Of a stretch of DNA of 64,000 nt, positions 40,010-50,880 are shown piece by piece (position 1 is the first letter of the stretch; each line of letters begins with the position of its first letter). Source of the stretch: Eulemur rufifrons (Eukaryota > Chordata > Mammalia > Primates > Lemuridae). The DNA is taken from positions 12,786,501 to 12,850,500 of the forward strand of contig NC_091000.1 in NCBI RefSeq assembly GCF_041146395.1. The letters run 5' to 3'. The translations under genes and the position numbers were made by a program. Under the pieces are notes generated by a model. That model did no database searches, was not told where the DNA came from, and saw nothing but the letters and a program-made list of their open reading frames with translations.

Positions 40010-40145
40010 GCGGGGAGGACAGGTAATATGATCCTTATTTTACAGATGAGGAAATAGACTCAAAGAGGTAAACTAACCTGTATGAAATTAGAGAGTCAAA
40101 AAATGGAAGAGCTGGGTTTCAAGCCACCATTCCATCCTTCTCAAC
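40010..40145 (-). mobile_element. MIR fragment, minus
   Basis: 'ttattttacagatgaggaaa' is followed by 'gaggtaaactaacctgtatg' and 'agctgggtttcaagccacc', the MIR reverse complement. Confidence 0.75.
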
Positions 40146-40879
40146 AACACATTTTTTAAAAAGTAATTTATGATCACCTCTATTGCTCACCTTCCAACCA
40201 CCATTCACTTTTCACCCCATTTCAATCTGACATTCCCCTCACTCCCGTACTCAAAACATTTTGCTTTTGGGGGGTGGGGTGAATTTCGTAGATTCCCATG
40301 AATTACATACATTTGGGCGTCAGACGGTGTGTTAAGACTTCTCATTTCCTCTTAAAAATAGGTACTTCCCCAGGATAGCCTTCAAAACAAACACATTAAC
40401 AAAAATCAGTCAAAAAGAACATCATGGGGATCCTGGGCCCAACGGTAACAAAGTCTGAAGCTACCTAGGAACAGTGCTGAAAGGAAGCCTGCATGAGTTT
40501 CCAGGGAAAAATATCTAACTGCCTCCTCTCTGATCTTCTAGTTTCCTACTAAAACCTCTGAAAAAGAAGTCGCCACACCAATAAAATCCAACTAGCATTG
40601 CCAACCTCTCTCTCAGTCTGGGAGGGATTTCCGACAACTCCACAGACAGTGTGACCGCAGACCAGAGCAGGCCACCTGTGCAGGGCCCACCGAAGGCAGG
40701 AGCAAAGACCCCTCTGCCGGTGCAGAAAAGCAAGGTGTGTGCGCACCAGGACACTAGACAGCCTGCTCTAGTGGGCTGCCGCTTTCTTTTGTGACAGGAA
40801 AGCAAAAGCTATTCCCAATGCCTTCCCAAGCGGCCCACAAACCTTCTCCACCTTGAACTTTCCCCAGGCTCTGCCGAGC
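40146..40879. other. unique DNA flanking the CpG core
   Basis: No repeats were recognised. GC content rises towards 40.9 kb. Open frames at 40515-40805 (minus, 96 codons) and 40549-40746 have no recognisable domain. If the CpG core fires leftwards, this would be its transcribed region. Confidence 0.4.
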
Positions 40880-40925
40880 CACTAATACTCAGGGCACGCC
40901 GCCCGGCAGGAAGTAGGGCAGCGCT

Positions 40926-40940
40926 GGCGGCGGCGGCGCG
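40926..40940. repeat. (GGC)n short tandem
   Basis: 'ggcggcggcggcgcgg' sits in the CpG core. GGC/GCC runs are common in 5' UTRs of CpG-island genes. Confidence 0.7.
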
Positions 40941-40945
40941 GTGCG

Positions 40946-40961
40946 TTCTGGGAGTTGTAGT
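40946..40961 (-). promoter_or_regulatory. ZNF143/THAP11 SBS-type motif
   Basis: The minus strand reads ACTACAACTCCCAGAA, which matches the consensus ACTACAWYTCCCAGMR at every position. In mammals this motif is bound by ZNF143 and THAP11 and is concentrated within about 100 bp of transcription starts of CpG-island promoters. Its setting in the CpG core supports a functional reading. Confidence 0.75.
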
Positions 40962-41052
40962 CCGCGCTCGGAGCGCGCAGGTGCAGTGGGGAAGGAGGGG
41001 AGCTCCGACGCCTCGCCAAAGGAAGAGTGCAGTTGTTCGTAGACGGCTTACA

Positions 41053-41393
41053 CAGTCGTTTCTCCGTATCCACGGGGAACTGGTTCGAGGACCTCTGCTG
41101 ACATCAAAATCCGCGGATACTCAAGCCCCTGATATAAAATGGCGTAATATTTGCATATAACCTACGCACATCCTCCTGTACTTTAAATCATCTCTAGATT
41201 ACTTACTATATCTAATACAATGTAAATGCCATGTAAATAGCTGTTATACTGTATTGTTTAGGGAATAATGATTAAAAAAAAAAGTCTGTACATATTCCGT
41301 ACAGAGGCTTTTTTTTTTTTTTAATATTTTGGATCCTCGGTTGGTGGAATCCACCCAGGCGGAACCCAGGGACAGGGAGGGCGCGCAGTACTG
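41053..41393 (-). mobile_element. MER2 (TcMar-Tigger) beside the CpG core
   Basis: It starts 'cagtcgtttctccgtatcca' and contains 'aaaatccgcggatactcaag', 'cataacctacgcacatcctc'-type text, 'aatcatctctagattactta' and 'gggaataatgattaaaaaaa'. It ends '...gaacccagggacagggaggg' and 'ctg'. This is the same family as 30600-30948 in the opposite orientation. CpG-rich DNA lies on both sides, so it probably inserted into a longer CpG island. The T tract near 41310 is expanded. Confidence 0.9.
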
Positions 41394-41520
41394 AGCGTGT
41401 CGGAAAGGCAGGCGCCGCGGGTTGCAGACGTCTCATTTCACAGGGCGAGGGTCATCTCCACGGTTGCTCGCGACTCGGGGAGACCTGGTTTGGGCACGGT
41501 GCGTGTCGGCCTCTGAAATG
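41394..41520. promoter_or_regulatory. CpG-rich flank right of the MER2
   Basis: 'gcaggcgccgcgggttgcag', 'ttgctcgcgactcggggaga' and 'gcacggtgcgtgtcggcctc' carry about a dozen CpGs. It is probably the other part of the island at 40880-41052. Confidence 0.45.
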
Positions 41521-41940
41521 GACTGAGATAGCCCCCAAGTGGACAGAGTGCGGCGAAGGCCAGTCCCCACGATGTATTTACAAACAGCACTATGCAAAAC
41601 ACTGTAGAATCAAGGAAGGCAAGCCGTCCCAAAGACTCAGAGAAAGAACAAACCTCCATATCATTCACCTTAGGAATAGAACATTTTTAAACAATTTTGG
41701 CTTCTTTAAAAAATATACCAAAAAAAAAAAAAAAAACTCCACAAAAATAAAGACCACCAACCCATATTATGTATGAGACATGAGGGCAAAGGAGAAGTAT
41801 GGCAAAGTTTGGAAGCATATGCAGCAAAATGTTAAAATTAATTTTCTTTGGATAAGAGGATTATATTTTTTATTCTTTTATGTATTTTCTTAATTGTTTA
41901 CAAGGATGGAATATTTCTTTTGGTATAAAATATTTCAAGT
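41521..41940. other. unique DNA with a poly(A) tract
   Basis: A run of about 17 A lies at 41721-41737. No repeat family was recognised. The minus-strand 76-codon frame at 41438-41668 has no recognisable domain. Confidence 0.4.
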
Positions 41941-42146
41941 ATAAAGAAAAACATATAGAGCCATTTTTTAACACCCTCGTATCTACCACAAAGTTTTGTC
42001 ATATTTACTTTAGGTCCTTCCTCTCTCCCTTCCTCCCTTCTTTCACTCCTTCCTCTCTCTTTCTAAAAAAAACAGAAAAAGAAAACATTACAGGAAAAAA
42101 AATACCTTTACAAATAGAGTCCTTTATGTAGTCCTTTCTCATCTGC

Positions 42147-42277
42147 AAAAAAATAGACACACATACACACACACATAGATTCTGCCGAGTACATATATAT
42201 CTATGTGTATACATACACATATACATACCCATATATATCATATATGGGTATATATGGGTATCTATAATATATATATG
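42147..42277. repeat. CA/TA microsatellite cluster
   Basis: 'acacacatacacacacacat' is followed by alternating 'tatatg', 'atacac' and 'tatgggta' units. Frames at 42005-42448 run through it and are not genes. Confidence 0.8.
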
Positions 42278-42798
42278 TGGCATGTTTTTCAGGAATGGTG
42301 TCATACATACTGTATATATGTATCATTCTGTAATTTGCTTTTCTCACTGCTCTGCATCCTGTTTTTGAGATTCATCCAAAAACACCATGCATGTAGTTCT
42401 AATTCATTCATTTTAATTTCTGTATGCTATTGCATTGTATATCAATGACACAATTGATGCAGTGTTGTTGAAAGCAATGTTGTCATGCACATTCTTAAAC
42501 ACATGTGCAAGAGTCTCTCTAGGGTATTCACCTGAGAATGAAGTTGCCAGGTCTTGGGAGTATACATATTGTCAGCTTCACCAGATGCTGCCAAATTGCT
42601 CTACCAAGTTTTTGCGCTCATTTTGATGCTACCAGAGTGCTTGTGAGTTTGCTATGATCCACATTCTTGCCATCACTGAGTGTTGTAACTTCATTATTGT
42701 TACCGTAATAGACTTACAATAATATCTACTTATTTAATTTGCATGTACCTGATTTTGTCAGAATTTTTTAACTTTGAAAATGTGGCTTTTATTCATAG
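42278..42798 (-). mobile_element. old L1/HAL1-like 3' region, minus
   Basis: 'tttgagattcatccaaaaac', 'gagtctctctagggtattca', 'cttcaccagatgctgccaaa' and 'cacattcttgccatcactga' follow the antisense 3' UTR of old L1 or HAL1. The match is diverged and the subfamily uncertain. It is cut by an Alu at 42799. Confidence 0.6.
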
Positions 42799-43142
<344 letters not shown>

Positions 43143-43949
43143 GTTCAACTGTATTTGGTACATTTTCTACAAGAAATTTGTTATTTGTATACTATAATAA
43201 TTTATTTTATATTTAGATTGCATTTAGATAATGGTGTCTTGTTCTTGACAGTCTCTATAGATTCTTTGGGATGTTTTTATATAAACAACCATGTCATCTA
43301 CAAACAGAGACAGTTTTATTTCTTCATTTCCAATATATATTTTATATATTTTTATTGTCTTATTGCAATAGTTAGGACCATGAATATATTGTTGAATTGA
43401 AGTCATGAGTGGACATCCTTGGCTTCTTCCTATGATATTAGGAGGAAGCAATCAGTCTTCACCATTAAATATGAATCTAACTATAGGATTTTTTTTAATA
43501 GAGACCTGTTGTCACATTTAATATGGTCCATTCTATTCTTATGTTTCCAGGAGTTTTTGTCATGTATGAGTGTTGAATTTTGTCAATTTCTTCTTTGACA
43601 TATATTGAAATGAATGTATGTTTTTTCTTTAGTTCATTGATATGGTAAATTACACTGCTTGATTTTTAGATGTCAAACTGGCCTTGCATTCCCAGGATAA
43701 ACCCCAATTGGTCATGATATATTATCCTTTTCATTCCTTGCTGGATTTTATTTGCTAATATTCTGCAGTGGATTATCATGTCTGTGTTCATGAGGGATAT
43801 TGGTATGTAGTTTTCTTTTTTGTAAGGTTTTGTTCTAGTTTTGGTATCAGAGTAATGTTATTCTCATAAAATAAGTTAGGACATGTTCCTTCCTCTTCTG
43901 TTTTCTCAGAGAATTTCTGTAGAATTGGCATTATTTTCCACCAGTGAAG
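43143..43949 (-). mobile_element. L1, minus, ORF2 RT region (left block)
   Basis: This is antisense ORF2. The minus-strand frame 43224-43451 contains RSQGCPLM and, at 43293-43304, FVDD, the RT catalytic box (FADD in active L1). The text continues to 'ttttccaccagtgaagc' where an LTR interrupts. Stops and gaps break the frame. Confidence 0.9.
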
Positions 43950-44437
43950 CCATCTGTGATGATTAATTTTATGTGTAAACTTGGCTAGACCATAGTACCC
44001 AGATATTTGGCCAAATGTTATTCTATATGGTTCTGTGAAGGTATTTCTTAAAATGAGATTAACGTTTAAATTAGTAGACTTTGAGAAAAGCAGATTTCCT
44101 TCCATAATACAGGTGGGCCTCAGCAAATAAGTTGAAGACATTAATAGAAAAAAAAAGACTGACCTCTCTGGAAGAAGAGAGAATTCTGCCAGGAAATTGC
44201 CTTCAAACTGAACTCTAATTCTTTCCTAGGTCGCTAGCCTACTGGCCTACACTACAGAGTTTGAACTTGCCAGTCTCCAAAATCAAGTGAGCCAATTTCT
44301 TAAAATAACTCTCTTTCTCATTTTCTCTCTGTCTTGCTTTCTTTCTCTTTCTCACTCCATACACACACACACATATACACATACACACACATCTTATTGC
44401 TTGTGTTTCTCTGGAGAACCCTGACTTATATACCATA
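43950..44437 (+). mobile_element. ERVL LTR, MLT2-like, plus, inside L1 ORF2
   Basis: The LTR runs from TGTGATGATTAATTTTATG (43955) to 'aaccctgacttatata' (44432). The flanks ccatc (43950-43954) and ccata (44433-44437) fit a 5-bp ERVL duplication. Landmarks are 'tacaggtgggcctcagcaaa', 'gagccaatttcttaaaataa' and a (CA)n tract. It postdates the L1 at 43143-45110. Confidence 0.88.
44360..44392. repeat. (CA)n microsatellite in LTR
   Basis: 'acacacacacacatatacac' plus 'atacacacacatc' occupies the usual TA/CA position before the MLT2 terminus. Confidence 0.85.
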
Positions 44438-45110
44438 TAAGCTTAGAAATTTTTGGTTGAAGATTTTTAACTATAAGTCATTTTCTTTACTATTTATAGA
44501 ACTATATTATTTCTTCTTGAATGAATTTTAATAGTTTCTGTCCTTCAAGAAATTTGTTCTTTCATCTATGTTGTGGAATTTATGGACATAAAGGTATTTG
44601 TAGTAGTCCCTTGTTATCTTGTTAATGTCTGTAGGTTCTGTAGCAATATTCCATATTTTATTCCTGATCTTGGTAATTTCTGTTTTTTCTTTTTTTCCTT
44701 GGTCAGTCAGGCTGGAAGTGTGTATTGATTTGTTTCAAAGAACCACTTTTTGGTTTAATTGATTTCTCTCTCTTTTTTTCTGTTTTTATTATCAATTTCT
44801 GCTCTCTTTTTTCCTATTTGTTTTCTTTTAATTTATTCTTCTTATTCTTGCTTCTTTAAGTGGAAGCTTGGATCATTGATTAAAAACCTTTCTTCTTTTC
44901 TAATATAAGCATTTAATGCTATAAATTTCCCTCTGAGCACTGCTTTGGGGCATTCTGTTAATTTTGATATGCTGTGTTTTGAGTTTCATTCAATTCAAAT
45001 TGTCTTCTAATGTTTCTATGACTTCCTCTTTGACCTATGGGTTACTTGGGAATATGTTATTTAATTTATAAATATATTTCTGTGAGCCATTATATATTTT
45101 TTAATGTAAT
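44438..45110 (-). mobile_element. L1, minus, ORF2 (right block)
   Basis: 'cttcaagaaatttgttcttt', 'ttcctgatcttggtaatttc' and 'gacctatgggttacttggga' continue antisense ORF2 upstream of the RT. The fragment ends near 45110, and more 5' L1 is absent. Confidence 0.85.
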
Positions 45111-45749
45111 TACTACAGAAGTTTAACTTATCCTAACTAATACAGTCACTGTCCCTCTTTATCAAGGTATCACTTAGGCTGTTGGATTAAATCCTCAAGT
45201 ACTTAAAAAGATTATGTCATATGTTCTGAGATTTGAGATTTAAGGAAATGTATTTATATAATCTTCACATACAGTATCTTATCTGATATTGCCTTAAATA
45301 ACTCTTCATACTCCCCCTTTCTTTTCATTTTGAGTCTTGTTCCATTACTATAGGCCTGTCTTTTACTCTTTTGAGGTAAACCTTTTTCTTTTTCCTTCTG
45401 AGTCAGTACTTTCAGGATACTTTTCTTTATCCTTAAAATGCAGGCATTTTATAAGGATATATAAAGGTAGAGTTTCTTATTAATTTTTTTATGGAAAATT
45501 GGCCTTCCAATCTGCAGGATTTTATTTTTTTTCAAACTGTTTATAAGAGCCTTAATTTTTACTTCCCTTTTCCTAATTTTGGGATCTTCAGGAATGGTTT
45601 TTCTTTGTTTTGCAACTAATCTCTATGGTTTTTTTCTGTATTCTTGGAGAGTTTGTCAAACTTATACTCTATGAGATTAATCGAATTTCTTCAATGTAAT
45701 TCAATTTTCATAAAAACTCTTTACATAACTCACTTTTCCCCTCTTTACT
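45111..45749. other. AT-rich unique DNA
   Basis: Nothing was recognised. Pyrimidine-rich runs are present but no family match. Confidence 0.4.
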
Positions 45750-46245
45750 TTTTTTATTACTATGTAACTTATACACAGTAAAGGACGTACCTATAGGCAA
45801 CTGACCCACATAGCAAGATATGACATTTCTAGCACCCCAGAGCCTTCTTCAAGCCTTTCTAATTTGTGTCCCAAAAGATACCACTCTTCTGCCCTCTATC
45901 ACCTTAGATTAATTTTGCCTGTCCTCGAACTTCATAGAATCAAATAATACGTACTCTTGAGTGTCACTTCTTCAGACATGACGTTTGTCTAATTCTTCCA
46001 AGTAGTTACTTGTGTCTGTAATTCATTAGTTTTCATTGCATTTTAGCATTCCTTTGTAGCAATATGTCACAATACATCTATCCATTCTACTCTTGATACG
46101 CATTTGGGTTGTTTCTACTTTTTGTTATTTTGAATAAAACTATGAACATTTTCCTATTCTTAGGAAATATAAACACTCAATCCTATTGGGTAAATATCCA
46201 ATAATAAAATTGCTAAATTGTAGTGTACAGCTAATGCAACTTTAA
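45750..46245 (-). mobile_element. old L1/HAL1-like 3' end, minus
   Basis: 'aacttatacacagtaaagga', 'cttcatagaatcaaataata' and 'catttgggttgtttctactt' with 'tttgaataaaactatgaaca' are the antisense 3' UTR of old L1 or HAL1. Confidence 0.65.
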
Positions 46246-46890
46246 ATTCAGTTGTTATTGTTGTTTTTCTTGTTCTCAATTTTACTTAGATTCTTGTTAA
46301 ATTTCAGCCAGTTCTTATCTAGACCCACAGTTTTGTTTGAGAGATTAATACATGTGTAGATGACCAAATTTTGTGCAAATTATTTCCATATGCTCTGTAT
46401 TAAGTGGAAAATTCCTCACAGATTCTAACAAATAGTGGTTTGTTATGTTTTGCTTCTAAGGTTACAGTAACTTTTTATCTTTCTATGAACTTTCATTATT
46501 ATTGTACTAGCACCTTGGGAGATGGCTAACTGAATCATTTTAAACCAAAAGTACATTTTTGTCTTCCTGCCTGCAGTGGAAAAAATGTTTATGCTTCCCA
46601 GTATTTCCTCCTTGCCTTTCTTCTCTTGCAATTCTTTACTCTTCCCTGGGTGATTTTCAACTACTTTTTTAGATTTTGCTAAATGTTGATGAACTCTTAC
46701 TCCATATCTGCAACCCTGATATTCTTGCATGTATATCCACATGCCTTCAGAACAACTATCTCCACATTTCTACAGGCCTGCCCGACTTGTCCAACTTATC
46801 AGACCAATGTCATTATCTTCACTCCTTTGTTTCTTGCTGTGATTGACTTTATTCATAAAAACCAGCTATCCATTAATCCAGGAAATGTTC
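46246..46890. other. unique DNA
   Basis: No repeat was recognised with confidence. The 99-codon minus frame 46443-46742 has no recognisable domain. Confidence 0.35.
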
Positions 46891-47380
46891 CAACTTTCTC
46901 TCTTTTACAATTCACATCCACTAAGTTCAATGAATTCCATGTCTTAAATAGATAGCTCTTCATACTCCCCCTCCCTTTTCATTTCCCACTACCATTGCCT
47001 TAGTTCAGAACCTTGCCTACACTATTGCACTAGCCCATTTATGCTTTCTGCTTTACACTATCTCAAGTCCTCGATAACATCCTTGCCCAGGGGTGTCTCT
47101 AACCTACCTGCCTCTCCAGCTAGCTCTTCCACTCATTCCTACCTCATTTCCTATGTCCCAGGTGCACTAAACTAGTAACAGTTCTTTGGACAAATTATAT
47201 TGCTCCATAATTCCATGTCATTGTACATTCTTCCCACTCTGCCCTAAATGCCTCTCTCCCACCATTCTCATCCCTCCCACTCAACTATTCCATTACCATC
47301 AGATAAATTCCTGTTCCTTTCTGGCTTCCCAGGGGCTTGAGTTTCCTATTCTATACTCCTATCAAATTGAATTTCATTTA
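46891..47380 (+). mobile_element. L2-like LINE fragment, plus
   Basis: 'cactaccattgccttagttc', 'acactattgcactagcccat' and later 'ctctccagctagctcttcca' with 'tacattcttcccactctgcc' follow L2 3' text. It is diverged, so this is a class-level call only. Confidence 0.5.
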
Positions 47381-47431
47381 TTTACGTGCTTCAAATCCCC
47401 CAATTCAAAGATATAGATTGGCTGAGTAGAT

Positions 47432-47452
47432 TTAAAAAAAAAAAAAAAAAGA
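47432..47452. repeat. poly(A) tract
   Basis: A run of about 18 A followed by 'gaccgaactatatgctgtcc', possibly the A-rich part of an old retroposon. The body was not recognised. Confidence 0.6.
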
Positions 47453-47534
47453 CCGAACTATATGCTGTCCATGAGAAACTTGTTTCACCTGTAAAGACAC
47501 ACATAGACTGAAAGTAAGGAGATGGAGAACAAAT

Positions 47535-47585
47535 ATTCTTTTTTTAAAATTTCAGAATATTACAGGGGTACAACTGTTTTGGAGC
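47535..47585 (-). mobile_element. tiny L1 3' terminus, minus (tentative)
   Basis: 'ttaaaatttcagaatattac' and 'aggggtacaactgttttgg' resemble the antisense 3' end of strepsirrhine L1. It abuts the sense L1 at 47586, so it might be a separate short insertion or part of a rearranged one. Confidence 0.4.
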
Positions 47586-48097
47586 TCAAACAACACAATA
47601 GCAAAAACAAACAAACAAAAAAACAAATTCAGTTAAAAATGGGCCAAAGATCTGAATAGATATTTCTCAAAAGACGACGTATAAATGGTCAACAAGTATA
47701 TGAAAAAATGCTCAACATCCCTACTCATCAGGAAAATGCAAATCAAAACCACAATGAGTTATCATCTCACCCCAGTTAGAATGGCCATTATTAAAAAGAC
47801 AAAAAATAATAAATGCTGGCAGGGATGCTGAGAAAAGGGAACTCTTCTACACTGTTGGTGGGAATGTAATTTAGTACAGCCATTATGGAAAACAGTATGA
47901 AATATTCTCAAAAAGCTAAAAATAAAACTACCACATGATCCCGCAATCCTACTACTGGGTACTTATCCAAAGGAAAGGAAAGGAAAGGAAATCAGTACAT
48001 CAAAGAAATACTTACACCCCATGTTTATTGCAGCACTATTCACAATAACCAAGATATGAAATCAACTTAAATGTCCATCAACAGATGACTGGATAAG
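47586..48097 (+). mobile_element. L1PB/MA-like 3' portion, plus (left block)
   Basis: 'agctcaaacaacacaatagc' begins at the C-terminal part of ORF2. Then come 'tgggccaaagatctgaatag', 'aaaccacaatgagttatcat', 'ctgttggtgggaatgtaatt' and 'tgtttattgcagcactattc'. The L1 'ccaaaggaaagg' motif is expanded to (GGAAA)n at 47971-47990. It is 5' truncated. A short Alu fragment interrupts it. Confidence 0.92.
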
Positions 48098-48177
48098 GAA
48101 AATGTGGTATAAGGCAGTAAGCTATGATTGGGCCCCTGCACTCCAGCCTGGACAACAGAGTGAGACCTTGTCTCAAA

Positions 48178-48210
<33 letters not shown>

Positions 48211-48271
48211 AAAGATTTATTAGAAGATAAGGGGATTTCCAGTAAAGAAAAAGAAAAGAAAATGTGGTATA
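48098..48271 (+). mobile_element. 5'-truncated Alu with extra 3' DNA, in L1
   Basis: The Alu right end 'gctatgattgggcccctgca' and 'ctccagcctggacaacagag' ends in a tail of about 22 A plus GAAA units. It is followed by about 45 bp that are neither Alu nor L1 ('gatttattagaagataaggg', 'gatttccagtaaagaaaaag') and a second A-rich run. The whole is flanked by a perfect 14-bp duplication, gaaaatgtggtata (48098-48111, 48258-48271). The extra DNA lies inside the duplication, so it arrived with the Alu. Confidence 0.92.
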
Positions 48272-48785
48272 TGTACACAATGGGATACTAATCAATCATA
48301 AAAAATAATAAAATCCTGTCATTCACAGCAACATGGGTGAACTGGGAGGGCATTATAGAGTGAAATAAGTCAGGCACAGAAAGATAAATACTGCATGTTC
48401 TTGCTCATATAAGGGAGCTAAAAAATTTTTGGATCTCATGGAAGTAGAGAGTATTGTGGGCATTAGAGGCTGGGAAGGGAAGGAGGAAGGGGAAAATAGG
48501 GAGAGATTGGTGAAAGGACAGAATTCCAGCTAGATAGGAGAAATGAGTTCTGGTGGTCTGCAACACTGTAGGTGAATATGGTTAACTATAATTTAGTATA
48601 TTTTCAAAAAGCTAGAAGAGAGGATTTTGAGTGTTCACAACACAAAGAAATGGTAAATGTTTGAGGTGATGGGTATGCTAATCACCCTGATTTCATCATT
48701 ATATATTGTATACACATGTTGAAATATCACTCTGTATCCTGTAAATATGTACAATTATTACATGGCAATTAAAAACAAAAGGGAA
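48272..48785 (+). mobile_element. L1PB/MA-like 3' portion, plus (right block)
   Basis: 'tgtacacaatgggatactaa', 'gtcaggcacagaaagataaa', 'tcatggaagtagagagtatt' and 'atcctgtaaatatgtacaat' run to the L1 3' terminus near 48785. No frame is open. Confidence 0.92.
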
Positions 48786-49540
48786 AATAAATTTAATTTA
48801 AATAGTTATATGTGTTTTATCTTTGTTAGCCTGCAGACTAATAAAGGTAATGTTTCAATCAGTGCCTGAATTCCAGTGCCTGGAATTTTAGTTATAAACA
48901 ATGATTCACCTTAGGTTTGTAAAATGATTAAATGTACATTAATTATTGTTGTTTCATCAATGCTTTGCAAAAATAAGATAACCAATCATAGCAACCATCT
49001 CAAAAAATAAAAGCTGCTTTTGGCTTTATCCCCTTTTGGAAACAAAGATAGGAGAAAAAAAGAAAATGCATTTGGTATCACCATTCATACCTTAAGATAA
49101 AAACATTACTCATGCACTTCATAAGCTAATACAATTTCTTACAAAAACATGTTCATTGACTCCAAACAATTCTAAGTTTCGAGGTAGAAGATGATGTGGC
49201 ATATAAAAAGTCTTAATAAATTTTGACAAGAAGGCCTTTATTTCTTTACATTAAATAGAAGGATCTCACAAGAGAGAAAGCCTACTACTTAAATAGAACA
49301 TAGTTAAATTAGTCTTATTGGGACTGTGCTTTAACCTAATTAATTAGCTCCTGTCGGGAGGGGAAGAGTGGATTCTGGTAAGACAACCACTTGGGAATCT
49401 AAATCTGCAATCAAGGAATCTACAGTTGGAGCCAAAGGATAAGGCTATTACTTAAAAAAGTTGGATAAAACCTAGGAAATTCAGAGAAGAGAAAGCTGGA
49501 ATGCTCTAAAATTTAGGTATAAACAAACATGGAGTCCAAT
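48786..49540. other. AT-rich unique DNA
   Basis: No repeat or gene was recognised over about 750 bases. Confidence 0.45.
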
Positions 49541-49951
49541 TGATAAGGTTTTGTTTGGCCCCTCCAAATCTCATGTTGAAATTTAATCCCCAGTTTTGGA
49601 GGTGGGGCCTGATGGGAGGTGCTTAGGTCATGAGGGCGGATCCTTATGAATGGCTGGGTGCCCACCCACATAATGAGTGAGTTCTCCGCTTCATTAGGTA
49701 ACACAAGAGCTGATTGTTTAAAAGAGCCTAGCACCTTTCTCCCCTCTCCCCTGTGCCTTTTCTTGCCATGTGACAGGTCTGCTTCCTCTTTGGCTTCTGC
49801 CAGGAGTAAAAGCTTCCTGTAACACTCACCAGAAGTAGATGCTGGCGCCATGCTTCTTGTACAGTCTGCCAAAGCATGAGCCAAATAAACCTCTTCTCTT
49901 TATAAATTACCCTGCCTCAGGTAATCCTTTAACACAAAACAGACTAACACA
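49541..49951 (+). mobile_element. MaLR MST-type LTR, plus
   Basis: Landmarks in MST order are 'aaatctcatgttgaaattta', 'ggaggtggggcctgatggga', 'atgagtgagttctccgcttc', 'cttgccatgtgacaggtctg', AATAAA at 49884-49889 and the end 'acaaaacagactaacaca'. The flanking ccaat (49536-49540) and ccagt (49952-49956) agree at four of five bases, as expected for the 5-bp duplication. It is a solo LTR. The minus frame 49513-49884 is its shadow. Confidence 0.93.
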
Positions 49952-50395
49952 CCAGTATAGAGTACCTGGCTTGTGATTTTTATTTCTTCAATTATTTAAG
50001 ATTTGACTCTTAGTGGTATTTATATTATTGATATTACCATTCTACTATCACATTGGTTTATTTGGATTTATTGAATTCTTATATTAAGATAATTAATATT
50101 ATACAATAAATAACTAATACATACATAAAATAGGAACAGGCAACTCTTCATTATCTGTACTAAGGGAGGGGAAGGCTGAGTAAAATCACTGAGCGCTATG
50201 ACTCTCCTCCAGCTGAATGGAAGCATGGCCATGCTGCTAGTAGCAATGGCACCACGACCCTGACCCAGCTGTCAGCCAGGCATCTGAACTGCAGAGAATA
50301 GTTTCTGTCACAGATAAATGATCTAATGCAAAAGAAATTTCACATGAAAAAATCATGTTTTGACTATAACAACAGCAAAGTGTGAGTCTAATATA
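49952..50395. other. unique DNA
   Basis: Nothing was recognised. Confidence 0.4.
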
Positions 50396-50414
50396 AATAC
50401 TATGGCTATGGTGC

Positions 50415-50700
50415 CTTTTGCTTTTGAAAGTTCAGCAAACATTTACGGAGTGTGTACTATGGGCAGGGATTGTGTGCTGAATGCCAAGAAATGCGACTCC
50501 TAACCACTAGGTGAGGGCCCACTGCAAGGGGCCTGAGAGCCCTCTTTATGCATGCATTGATTTTCCCAGCCGGGGAATACTTAAAAGACAAGTGTCAAAC
50601 CGTTCGCATGACTTTTTTGTTTTTAAAAGGGTCTCCACAAAACTGCTGTGAATCACAAAAACAAATAGGGCATGGTCTCTGCCCTTGAGAGCATATCATC
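50415..50700. mobile_element. ancient interspersed repeat, same type as 38685-38960
   Basis: 'gttcagcaaacatttacgga', 'tactatgggcagggattgtg' and 'tctctgcccttgagagcata' share the order of the 38685 element. It is diverged and the family is unassigned. Confidence 0.45.
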
Positions 50701-50719
50701 TAATACATATTCTGATTAT

Positions 50720-50880
50720 CATAATGATGCTAGTAAGTACATTGGAAATGATTATTTCAATTTAACAGAAAGGGAAACTGAGGCACAGAGAAGTTAAATA
50801 ACCATTATTTCCAGGATAACATAAATGATCTTTGAATAACATACTAAGGACTCAGTTCTCCTAACTTAAGTCTACTTTTC
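50720..50880 (-). mobile_element. MIR fragment, minus
   Basis: 'aatttaacagaaagggaaac' and 'tgaggcacagagaagttaaa' are the MIR core reverse complement. Confidence 0.8.

Larger units (their letters stand above)
40880..41052. promoter_or_regulatory. CpG-rich candidate promoter core
   Basis: Roughly twenty CpG dinucleotides fall in about 170 bases, in a window otherwise depleted of CpG. A (GGC)n run lies at 40926-40940, and 40946-40961 holds a perfect SBS-type ACTACAACTCCCAGAA site. This composition is typical of housekeeping-type, often bidirectional, promoters. No repeat explains it. On the plus strand 'gcgcgcaggtgcagt' has a possible splice donor, and on the minus strand 'ttcaaggtggag' does too; neither is strong evidence. 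The gene it might serve is not visible. Confidence 0.6.

Noticed and set aside
40882..41073. 63-codon minus-strand frame through the CpG core
   Set aside because: Arg-rich translation of a CpG-rich stretch that also runs into the MER2. It would be 5' UTR at best.
44283..44400. CT-rich then CA-rich run read as a splice branch/polypyrimidine tract
   Set aside because: It is the normal tail region of an MLT2-type LTR.
49513..49884. 123-codon minus-strand frame
   Set aside because: Shadow of the MST-type LTR on the opposite strand.
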